Assembly: GCA_017395715.1 (NCBI GenBank)
Contig: JAFQNZ010000271.1
Span: forward strand, 1 to 13,414
Direction of reading: 5' to 3'
DNA from: Clostridia bacterium
GTDB lineage: Bacteria; Bacillota; Clostridia; Oscillospirales; CAG-272
Length of the DNA: 13,414 bases
In this document: in pieces, positions 6,625 to 13,414 of the stretch
Layout: every line of letters begins with the position of its first letter
Numbering within the stretch: the stretch's first letter is position 1
Position numbers and translations under genes: made by a program
The notes under the pieces: generated by a model
What the model saw: the letters and a program-made list of their open reading frames with translations, nothing else
Told to the model about the DNA's origin: nothing
Databases searched by the model: none

Positions 6625-8642
6625 TGAGAGTTACGGTCGCTTCTCTTGCCGGCTTTTGCTTCGGTGTGCGCCGCGCGGTGGATTTTCTCGACTCGCTTCT
6701 TGCCAAAAAAGAAAAGAGAGATCTGGTTTACACCTTCGGCAATCTGATCCACAATCCGCACGTGATGGAGGATTTTGCCCGCCGCGGTGTGCTTGTGGCA
6801 AATGAATCGATGCTGGATGCCATCGCGCAGTCGGCAAATGCCGAGCAGGCGGTGCATCTTGTGATCCGCGCACACGGGATTGAAAAGCGCTTGCAGGACA
6901 AGCTGCGCGCCTATGAAAAAGAGAACCCTTTTTTCCACCTGCATGACATGACCTGCCCCTTCGTGGAAAAGATTCACAAAATTGCCCGAGAAGAAACGGC
7001 AGAGAAGATCCCGCTTTTGGTTTTTGGGGACAAAGAGCACCCCGAAGTGAAGGGAATTGTGAGCTGCGCTGTGGGGGATGCGTACGTGCTGTCCTCCCCC
7101 GAAGACGCTGAGAATTGGCTAAAAAACAGCCGACTTGGCAGGGAAGAGATGGTTTGTTTGGTGGCGCAGACCACCCAACGCCTTTCCGAGTGGAAAAAAG
7201 TTGAATTATTTTTTAAAAAGGTCTATACAAATGCGAAAATTTATGATACAATATGCAGTGTGACTGAAAACAGGCAGGCTGAAGCGACTGAGCTTGCGTC
7301 AAAGGTTGACTGTATGATCGTGGTGGGCGGCGCAGAGAGTGCCAACACCAAAAGTCTTTACGAAACAGTCAAGCGGGTACTGCCAAGCACCTTTCTTTTT
7401 GAAAGTGCGGGCGAGATCAATGCCGAACTGTTTTCGCACTATCATCATATCGGAATAACCGCAGGTGCATCGACACCGAGGTATATAATTGAGGAGGTAA
7501 AACAAAAAATGAGCGAAATCAACGAAATCAGAGAAGATAGTTTCGCAGAATTGCTTGAAGGCTCTCTTAAAACTTTAAATACAGGGGATATTGTAACGGG
7601 TGTTATCACTTCGATCAGCTCGACCGAGATCCATGTGGACCTTTCCACTAAGGGTACCGGCATTCTCAGCGCCGAAGAAATGCCTATTGACGAAAACGGT
7701 AAGCCTGCATTTAAGGTTGGCGACGAGATCGAAGCATTCGTGGTAAGAGTCAGCGACGTCGAAGGCGTTGTTGGTCTTTCCAGAAAGAAAATCGAAAGAA
7801 TGTCCGAGTGGAAGAAGATCGTGGAAGCATCCAAAGAAGGTGTGCTCCTCGAAGGTAAGGTGACCGGTGCTGTTAAGGGCGGCGTGATCGTTACCTGCGG
7901 CCACAACGGCGTGTTTGTTCCCGCATCGCAGACAGGCGTTGCCAAGGATGCAGATTACACTGCTCTTGTTGGCACCACCCAGCAGATTGCCATCATTGAT
8001 ATCGACGAGCAGAGAAATCGCGCTGTCGGTTCGATCAAGAAGGTGCTGAACGCAAAGCGCAAGGAAGCACAGGAAGCTTTCTGGAACACCATCGAAGAAG
8101 GCATGAAGTTCGAAGGCACTGTTAAGAGCCTCACTTCCTACGGCGCATTCGTTGACCTTGGCGGTGTTGACGGTATGGTTCACGTATCCGAGCTCTCTTG
8201 GTCGAGAATCAAGAACCCTGCTGAAGTGGTTGCTGTTGGCGATACCCTTTCGGTATTCGTTAAGAGCTTTGATAAGGAAAAGAAGAGAATTTCTCTCGGC
8301 TGCAAGACCGAAGAAACCAATCCTTGGACTCTTTTCACCACCAAGTATGCAGAGGGTGACGTTGCTTCCGTTAAGATCGTGGGTCTCACACCCTTTGGCG
8401 CATTTGCCGAAATTCTTCCCGAAGTTGACGGTCTGATCCACATTTCTCAGATCGCTGATAAGAAGATCGGCAATCCTGCTGAATACCTCAGCATCGACCA
8501 GGTTGTGGAAGCTAAGATCATCGGCATCGACAACGATAAGAAGAAGGTTAGCCTTTCGATCCGCGCGCTGATCGCTCCTGAAGCAGAAGTTGAAGCAGAA
8601 GTTGAAGCGGAAGCTACTGCTGACGAAACTGTAGCTGAATAA
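6624..8642 (+). CDS. ispH-rpsA: Bifunctional HMBPP reductase (IspH) / ribosomal protein S1 fusion
   Basis: 672 residues. Residues 1-295 are IspH, the last step of the MEP isoprenoid pathway, which reduces HMBPP to IPP and DMAPP with a 4Fe-4S cluster. Cluster ligands are Cys12 (GFCFGV), Cys111 (MTCPF) and Cys211 (DTICSVT). Substrate residues are His43, His84, His139, Glu141 (EHPEVKG), Thr183 (AQTT), Asn241 and Ser283 (GASTP). Residues 319-648 hold four S1 RNA-binding domains, starting near 319, 406, 492 and 577; the third (GAFVDLGGVDGMVHVSEL) is the most canonical. The tail is acidic and Ala/Glu-rich (650-672). This fusion is known from Clostridia. ATG 6624 overlaps the cmk stop and lacks a strong binding site, so it is probably coupled; GTG at 6612 or 6621 is possible. 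Codon use becomes strongly biased (AAG, GTT, GAA, ATC) in the S1 half, as in highly expressed genes. An internal start lies at 7509. Confidence 0.93.
   Translation: MRVTVASLAGFCFGVRRAVDFLDSLLAKKEKRDLVYTFGNLIHNPHVMEDFARRGVLVANESMLDAIAQSANAEQAVHLVIRAHGIEKRLQDKLRAYEKENPFFHLHDMTCPFVEKIHKIAREETAEKIPLLVFGDKEHPEVKGIVSCAVGDAYVLSSPEDAENWLKNSRLGREEMVCLVAQTTQRLSEWKKVELFFKKVYTNAKIYDTICSVTENRQAEATELASKVDCMIVVGGAESANTKSLYETVKRVLPSTFLFESAGEINAELFSHYHHIGITAGASTPRYIIEEVKQKMSEINEIREDSFAELLEGSLKTLNTGDIVTGVITSISSTEIHVDLSTKGTGILSAEEMPIDENGKPAFKVGDEIEAFVVRVSDVEGVVGLSRKKIERMSEWKKIVEASKEGVLLEGKVTGAVKGGVIVTCGHNGVFVPASQTGVAKDADYTALVGTTQQIAIIDIDEQRNRAVGSIKKVLNAKRKEAQEAFWNTIEEGMKFEGTVKSLTSYGAFVDLGGVDGMVHVSELSWSRIKNPAEVVAVGDTLSVFVKSFDKEKKRISLGCKTEETNPWTLFTTKYAEGDVASVKIVGLTPFGAFAEILPEVDGLIHISQIADKKIGNPAEYLSIDQVVEAKIIGIDNDKKKVSLSIRALIAPEAEVEAEVEAEATADETVAE
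7224..7252 (+). promoter_or_regulatory. Possible internal promoter within the ispH half
   Basis: TATACA (7224-7229), 17-base spacer and TACAAT (7247-7252) with TG one base before it, in an unusually AT-rich patch of an otherwise GC-richer gene. Bases 7227-7252 match 24 of 26 with 8905-8930, which belongs to a consensus promoter. The bases also encode the conserved IspH Cys211 segment, so coding constraint explains part of it. Confidence 0.4.
7492..7511 (+). promoter_or_regulatory. Internal ribosome binding site and ATG for stand-alone S1
   Basis: A perfect AGGAGG (7492-7497) lies 11 bases before ATG 7509, which is codon 296 of the fusion and in frame, exactly at the IspH-S1 junction. Translation from here gives a 377-residue four-domain S1 protein. 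The site is far stronger than anything at the 6624 start. Confidence 0.65.
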
Positions 8643-8658
8643 TCTCATTAAGTACATG

Positions 8659-8695
8659 GCAAGCAAGAGATGGCAATATGCTGTTTCTTGCTTGT
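8659..8695 (+). terminator. Likely terminator of the cmk-ispH/S1 transcript
   Basis: GCAAGCAAGA (8659-8668) pairs with TCTTGCTTGT (8686-8695), 9 Watson-Crick pairs plus one wobble, with a 17-base loop, 17 bases after the stop codon. The downstream T-tract is interrupted (TTTGTATG), so efficiency may be moderate. Confidence 0.6.
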
Positions 8696-8731
8696 TTGTA
8701 TGATAAATATTTTGGTAAACATTGCTAACAA

Positions 8732-8778
8732 GAATTTTGCCAAAAAACCTTGCCAAAATTCGATGAATATGGTATACT
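8732..8778 (+). promoter_or_regulatory. Distal promoter with overlapping inverted repeat upstream of the surface-protein gene
   Basis: TTGCCA (8750-8755), 17-base spacer and TATACT (8773-8778) with TG before the -10. The perfect inverted repeat GAATTTTG (8732-8739) / CAAAATTC (8754-8761) straddles the -35 hexamer and could be an operator. Transcription would start near 8785. Confidence 0.55.
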
Positions 8779-8901
8779 GTTGAAGTCTTGGAAGCCTGAA
8801 AACAAAAAGCTTTCTTGCAGCGAGGAAAATGTCGATGTTTTCCGAAAAAATTCGTTTGCTATTGAAAAATGAACGAGTTTTTAAAAATTACAACAAAGAT
8901 A

Positions 8902-8930
8902 TTGACAAATGCGAAAATATATGGTACAAT
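8902..8930 (+). promoter_or_regulatory. Proximal consensus promoter of the surface-protein gene
   Basis: Perfect TTGACA (8902-8907), 17-base spacer, TACAAT (8925-8930) with an extended TGG. The start of transcription would be near 8937, which leaves an unusually long leader of about 348 bases before the ATG at 9285. Confidence 0.8.
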
Positions 8931-8936
8931 GTTTCA

Positions 8937-9284
8937 AGATATTGGATACCTATGTGCGTATTGCCAATATCGCACGCTTTTGGAGTAAAATTGCCCCAAA
9001 GTGCTACATTTTGATTCTGACGGCAATCAGATATTCGGTCGGGCCCGGCCGGGTACTTGTGAGCCTCGGATATAAATTCATATCCGATTCCAATTGAAGC
9101 GCCGATCGTCTGTGAGTTGCGCAGGGACGCCGAAACAATTTCTCGAGCTCCAATCTCGGGGACCCCGCTTCACTTGTTTCACACAATCGCGCGGGGGAGC
9201 GGCGTCGAGATCGCGTCGGGTATGGAAGGCTGAGGGTTTGCCTGAAAAATCCAAAATTATTTACATTTTTTTATGGAGGAAAAA
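8937..9284 (+). ncRNA. Long structured 5' leader or uncharacterised RNA element
   Basis: This part of the 640-base gap holds no credible gene. By hand count 8701-8940 is about 30% GC, whereas 9041-9240 is about 58% and 9101-9220 about 62%, in a non-coding place where neighbours are AT-rich. Clear complementary segments are GATATTGG/CCAATATC (8938-8945 with 8964-8971), TCGGATAT/ATATCCGA (9066-9073 with 9080-9087), GACGCCG/CGGCGTC (9126-9132 with 9200-9206) enclosing CCCCGC/GCGGGG (9163-9168 with 9191-9196), and CCCGGCCGGG at 9044-9053. Competing partners exist: GCGCCG (9099-9104) can also pair with 9200-9205, and TCTCGA (9141-9146) with TCGAGA (9205-9210). I do not recognise TPP, SAM, FMN, cobalamin, c-di-GMP, T-box, RNase P, tmRNA or SRP signatures. 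It could be a riboswitch-like leader, a stable RNA, or an inserted foreign fragment. Confidence 0.4.
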
Positions 9285-12200
9285 ATGAAAAACACGTTTG
9301 TTAAAGTGCTGTCTGTTGTGATGGCACTCATGATGCTCGTGGGTACATTTAGCATGATTCCCGTTGCGGCTGCTACTTGTGCACACACCAACGCGCACGT
9401 CGAAGCTGTCGTTGAGCCTACCTGCGTGAAAGCTGGTTTTACCAGATTCCACTGCGATGACTGCGGCGAAGAATTCATCGACAACATCACCGCTGCTACC
9501 GGTGAACACACTTGGGTGAACAAGGGTGCTACCGAAGCTACTTGCGACAAGCTTGCTCTCAGCGCTCACAAGGAATGCTCTGTTTGCGGCGAAATCAAGG
9601 ATGCTACTGTTATCGCTCCTGAACTCGAACACGTTTACACTGTAACTGTTGTTCACGAAGCAACTTGCACCGAAGACGGCTACACCGTTACCGCATGCGC
9701 ACGTTGCGGTGCTGAAGATGAAGATACTGTACGCGATATCTTCCTGCTTCTCACGAAATCGTTTACACTGTTGAAACTCCTGCTAACGCTGCAACCTGCA
9801 CTTCCGGTACCATCCGCGTAACCTGCGCTAAGTGCAACGACGTTAACTACACCATCAACGAAACCAACAACCACGATTGGAAGGATATCAAGGGCGCTAC
9901 CATTGACCGCAACCAGGCTAAGTACAAGAACATTCCTGTGGTTGGCGAAAGCTGCAAAGATACTTACAAGAACGGTAAGTACTGCACCATCTGCGGCGCT
10001 ACCAAGGATATGGTTGCTAACGACAAGAACACCCATTCTCTCTCGGATGCAAACTTTGACAATGGCATCATTGATGCTGACGAAGTAACTGCTGAACTCC
10101 TTGCTCTTTCTTGGAACGGTGTTGCTTTCGGCGCAGGCACTGCTACCAAGCTTGATCCTACCTGCACCGCTAAGGGCTATCAGCTCAAGTACTGCTCTAT
10201 CTGCGAAGAGTACATGGTAACTGAAATTGCTAAGCTTGCTTGCGCTGTTACCGGCGACAAGAACTCCAAGTCCACCGTTGGTCCTTGGGTAAACGCTGAT
10301 GGCGTTGAAAGATTCAACAAGGATAAGAAGGCTGACGATATCAAGAAGTCCGCTTATCACTACGAAGATCTCACCCGTACCACCACTTGTGATGCTTGCG
10401 GCGAAGTTGTTAAGACTGAAACCTACACCGGTACTGCTCATGACTATGACTGGACCAAGGATAAGAAGCAGATGGGTACTGTTGTAACTCCCAAGACTTG
10501 TCTTGTAAATGGTTACACCACCTATACCTGCGAATACTGCGCAGAAACTCACAAGACTGTTGAAGCTACCGACGTTGCTAAGGGTGAACACACCTGGAGC
10601 GCTAACCCCACTAAGTATGCTGATACTTTCGACTGCAAAGACAAGGCTACTTGGACCAATGCTTGCACCTATACTTGTACTTATGAAAACTGCGATACCG
10701 CAAAGGGTGCTACCAAGACTGCGGACTACAACGGTAAGCAGGAACATGATTACGAAAAGAAGACTGTAGATGCTACCTGTATCGCTGATGCTTACTACTA
10801 CAACGAATGTAAGCGTTGCGGCACCATCGGCACCGGTAATGAAGCTCCCAAGGATAAGCCTACTGCCGGTTTTAATGCTACCAACCACGTTGTAAACACC
10901 AAGGATCAGACCCAGGCGCTCAAGCTTCTCAAAGAAGGCGATGCTGCTACCTGCACCAACGCTAAGATTAACAAGTATCTTTGCGCTTGTAACGAAATTA
11001 TCGACGTAACTGTTGAAGCTCAGAAGGCTCACAACAAGAACGGCGTATTCACCGATAAGAACCACAACGGCAAGGTTGATGCTGATGAAATCAACGCTGC
11101 TGCTGTTACTGCTACCTGCCAGACCAAGGAAGTTAAGCAGGGTAAGTACTGCACCGTTTGCAACACTGTTACCGAAACCTCCAAGGTTGGCAACACCAAT
11201 GCCAATAACCACGCTGTTGAAGGCGTATTTGTTAAGACTGTAGCTCCTACTTGCTCCGCAAAGGGTTACGATCAGTTCTACTTTGACTGCTGCGGCGGTA
11301 TCAAGAACGTTAACGAAACCAATAAGGTTGAAGCAAACCACAAGTACAAAGAAGTAAAAGGCACTCCCGCTTCCTGCTACGCTGCCGGTACAAAGGATCA
11401 CTTTGTTTGTGAACTTTGTAACAAGCTCTTCCTTGCTCAGGATAACGTAGCTAAGAAAGAAAGCGACCTTGTTATCAAGCAGTACACTGATGGCAAGAAC
11501 CCCGGCCACAAATGGGGCAGCGAAATTAAGAAAGTTGAAGAAACTTGCGATAGTGACGGTACTAAGGCACACAAGATCTGCCAGAACCCCGACTGCGGCG
11601 CATACCTCATCGATGGCAAAGCTGTTCATGATGATCCCGCAACCAAGAATGTGAATGAAATTGCTGAAGCTCTGAAGATTGCTGCACACGGCACTGAATA
11701 TCAGGGCTGGCACACCGGCAAGGCGCCTACTTGCACTGAAGGCGGTTACTACTTCAAGGACGCAACTGATTACTCTACTGTATATGCTTGCTCCAAGTGC
11801 GAAAAGCACACTGTTGGCAAGACAAATCATGCTGGCACCAGAGTTACCACTTCCGTAAATGCCAAGGGTACTGCTGACTATGATTGCACCAAGCCCACTT
11901 GGACTCTCGTAGAATGCACCGCTTGCGGCGACACCTATTTTGAAGATTACCAGGCTGCTAAGAACACTGCACACAACCTCGATAGAAACGGTGATAAGAA
12001 GATTGATGTGAAGGATGCTATTGCTGTCGGTATTCCCACCTGCACCGAAGATGCTGAAGACCTCTACCAGTGTAAGGATTGCGGCGCAAACGGTTATACT
12101 GAATACCGTCCCGGCAAGGCTGCTACCGGTCACAAGATCAACTACAATGGCGTTGATATTAAGGTTGACTTCGCTTGCAACTCTGCTGACCACAAGAACT

Positions 12201-13237
12201 ACAAGGGCTTTGCCTGCGTAAACGGTTGTGCACAGGTACTTGGTACTGACGTTGAACACGAAAAGGTTTCCGCTGAATACAAGGCTCCTACTTGCACCGA
12301 AACCGGTCACGAAGCATTTGACTACTGCAAGAACTGCAACGAAGTTCTTGATGGTAATGTTGTTTCTATCCCCGCAACCGATCACCCCAACAAGGAATTT
12401 GTTGAAGAAGCTGACGGTAATTATGTTTACCACTGCCCTGACTGCGGCGAATACATCTACGAAGAAATCGTTCCCGAAGTTGTAGAAACCATCACCCTTT
12501 CTACCGACAAGGTAGCTGCAGGTGACGTTATCACTGCAACCTTCGCTCTTTCCGGCGCAGAAACCACCTTCTCTGCACTTAACCTTACCATTGACTACGA
12601 TGCAGACCTTCTCACCTTTGTTGGCGTTGAAGCTGCTGGTATCGACGGTCTCTACGCTATCGCTTCTGATAACGGTTACAACGTTGGCGTAGCCCTTATC
12701 GTTGCTAACGACGCTGAAGGCAACGGTCGTGAAATCACCACCACTGCTGAAGGCACTGTTCTCTTCACTCTGACCTTTGTTGCTAACAAGACCGCTTCCG
12801 GCGATGCTTACATCGGCGACGAATGGTTCACCATCGACACTACCGGCGACCTCAATGGTGACAGCATCGTAACCGCTGAAGACGCTCAGGCTATCTTCAA
12901 CTACATCGGCACCAACGACGTTGCTGCTGACGCAAACAACGACGGTGTTGTTACTCTCGCAGACGCTATCGCTCTTGCTAAGTTCGCAGCTTCCACCAAG
13001 ACCGCTGCTGACTTCCTCGAAATGGTTGGCGAACTCGACAAGCTTGAAGACGAAGTATTCGCTATTTTCGACGCAGGCAGAATCAACGACGTTAACAATG
13101 ACGGCATCGCTAACATTGCTGACGCTTACGAACTGATCGAACAGCTTGAGTTTGCTCTTCAGGTAATGGATTACTCTGAACTTGCTAACATTGTAACCAT
13201 GGCTGAACTCGTTTCCTTCGTAAACAAGGCTGCCTAA
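9285..13237 (+). CDS. Very large secreted Cys-knuckle repeat protein with cohesin-like and dockerin-like domains (frameshifted here)
   Basis: About 1317 residues once one frameshift near 9740 is bridged. Residues 1-30 are a signal peptide (MKNTFVKVL, hydrophobic core, ending VAAA). Residues 32-1055 are a tandem array of about 21 units built as TC...G(Y/F)...C-x2-C followed by a spacer and a His: 16 exact C-x2-C knuckles and 5 variants. EF-hand-like loops sit inside the array at 255-267, 591-602 and 900-911. Residues 1067-1185 look like a cohesin-type beta sandwich (starting VETITLSTDKVAAGD, with LNLTIDYDADLLTF). Residues 1188-1236 are dockerin-like with two calcium loops (DLNGDSIVTAEDA and DANNDGVVTLADA), and a third EF-hand-like loop is at 1269-1281 (DVNNDGIANIADA). 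There is no LPXTG motif or C-terminal membrane anchor. The start at 9285 follows GGAGG (9275-9279); ATG 9273 overlaps that site. Codon use is extremely biased, suggesting high expression. Function is unknown; a surface scaffold or matrix protein is inferred. Confidence 0.75.
9378..12450 (+). repeat. Array of about 21 Cys-knuckle (CxxC) protein repeats
   Basis: Knuckles in order: CDDC, CSVC, CARC, CAKC, CTIC, CSIC, CDAC, CEYC, CTYENC, CKRC, CAC, CTVC, DCCGG, CELC, CQNPDC, CSKC, CTAC, CKDC, CVNGC, CKNC, CPDC. Most are preceded 10-17 residues earlier by a TC and followed by a (A/G/N)H. The repeat thus supplies about three Cys and one His, enough for a metal site or for disulfides. Units are divergent at DNA level, so this is not a recent tandem duplication. 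Confidence 0.75.
9735..9748 (+). other. Single-base frameshift site inside the surface-protein gene
   Basis: From the ATG, frame reads on through DTVRDI to codon 9738 and then degenerates to a Leu-rich tail ending at 9821. The frame one base back carries on the repeat at once (LPASHEIVYTVETP...CAKC). The expected repeat sequence DTVRDI-LPASH is restored by one extra base around 9738-9742. No homopolymer or X-XXY-YYZ slippery heptamer is visible, so a sequencing or assembly deletion or a real mutation is likelier than programmed frameshifting. Confidence 0.85.
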
Positions 13238-13264
13238 TTGTTATAAGAATCAGTGAGGTATATT

Positions 13265-13414
13265 ATGCAACTTAAAAGAATTTTCATAACGCTTTTGGTT
13301 GCTATTGTGGTTCTCTCTATGGCTGGCTTGGCAGTATCTGCTGCTGGCACCGGAACGTTCGATATCGCAGTGGAGTCTAACTCCACTGCCGATGTCGAAT
13401 CCCTGAATCCTGGC
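13265..13414 (+). CDS. Secreted protein, N-terminus only (possible cohesin-type domain)
   Basis: 50 codons before the window ends. The ATG at 13265 has GTGAGGT 6 bases upstream and lies 27 bases after the stop of the large gene with no terminator between, so the two are probably cotranscribed. Residues 1-27 form a signal peptide (MQLKRIF, hydrophobic core, ending VSAA). The following FDIAVESNSTADVESLNPG resembles the beginning of cohesin domains, where a short strand leads to a conserved Pro-Gly turn; this is weak evidence from a fragment. If right, it could be the binding partner of the upstream dockerin-like region. Confidence 0.7.
   Translation, partial: MQLKRIFITLLVAIVVLSMAGLAVSAAGTGTFDIAVESNSTADVESLNPG
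13367..13389 (+). repeat. Perfect 10-bp hairpin within the start of the last gene
   Basis: GCAGTGGAGT (13367-13376) and ACTCCACTGC (13380-13389) around a CTA loop, about 100 bases after the ATG and inside the coding region. It would be a stable mRNA hairpin; it may be chance or could influence translation. Confidence 0.6.

Noticed and set aside
7484..7489. TATAAT just before the internal AGGAGG
   Set aside because: No -35 at 17 bases (GCAGGT), and transcription would start inside the ribosome binding site, so it could not feed the start at 7509.
8829..9014. A 61-codon open frame after GAGGAAA
   Set aside because: It crosses the consensus promoter at 8902-8930, has no recognisable domain, and its binding site spacing is too short.
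9004..9288. Short open frames on both strands in the GC-rich block
   Set aside because: They follow from the GC-rich composition, lack binding sites, overlap the complementary stems, and the plus frame runs into the next gene's start.
9680..12433. A 917-codon open frame on the minus strand opposite the surface-protein gene
   Set aside because: It is a mirror of the strong codon bias of the plus-strand gene (GCT, GTT, AAG and AAC avoid antisense stops). Its product is low-complexity Val/Ser/Leu-rich with no ribosome binding site or domain, whereas the plus frame has ordered domains.
1..13414. CRISPR array, insertion sequence, tRNA or rRNA
   Set aside because: No regularly spaced identical repeats, transposase motifs, terminal repeats, or tRNA/rRNA signature segments were seen on either strand.

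Overview
The window looks like chromosomal DNA of a low-to-mid GC Gram-positive anaerobe, most likely a gut-type member of the Clostridia. This rests on consensus sigma-A promoters with 17-bp spacers, strong AGGAGG ribosome binding sites, a fused IspH-ribosomal protein S1 gene directly after cmk (a gene order known from Clostridia), a DegV protein, a YtvI-like permease, and a secreted protein with cohesin-like and dockerin-like domains. No lineage finer than that is supported by reading alone.

Layout. Positions 1-770 (minus) hold the N-terminal part of a secreted GDSL/SGNH esterase. It is divergent from a Gfo/Idh/MocA sugar-type dehydrogenase (1044-2084, plus). The intergenic gap carries one clear promoter for each gene and, between them, a perfect 10-bp inverted repeat. 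A perfect bidirectional hairpin terminator (2097-2127) separates the dehydrogenase from a convergent minus-strand block: an AI-2E/YtvI-type permease (3382-4452), overlapped by a small cysteine-containing lipoprotein (3080-3385), then degV (2146-2979), which has its own promoter. From a divergent promoter at 4590 a plus-strand housekeeping run follows: BaiN/HI0933-type flavoprotein, cmk, and the IspH-S1 fusion, which ends near a hairpin terminator at 8659-8695.

Positions 8643-9284 are a 640-base non-coding region with two consensus-like promoters and an AT-rich half (about 30% GC by hand count), followed by a GC-rich half (about 58-62% GC) full of complementary segments. It is best read as a long structured 5' leader or an RNA element. 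It precedes the main curiosity: a gene of about 1317 codons (9285-13237) for a secreted protein. This has a signal peptide, about 21 cysteine-knuckle repeats, three EF-hand-like calcium loops set into the repeat array at similar places, then a cohesin-like domain, a two-loop dockerin-like segment and a third C-terminal EF-hand-like loop. A single-base frameshift near 9740 splits the reading frame in this sequence. A second secreted protein starts 27 bases downstream (13265) and runs off the window.

The strongest leads are (1) the zinc-knuckle/EF-hand/cohesin/dockerin surface protein with its partner gene, (2) the GC-rich structured leader in front of it, (3) a built-in second start (promoter-like sequence plus an ideal ribosome binding site) inside the ispH-rpsA fusion that would yield S1 alone, and (4) the 26-base near-identity between that internal promoter-like sequence and the promoter of the surface protein gene.
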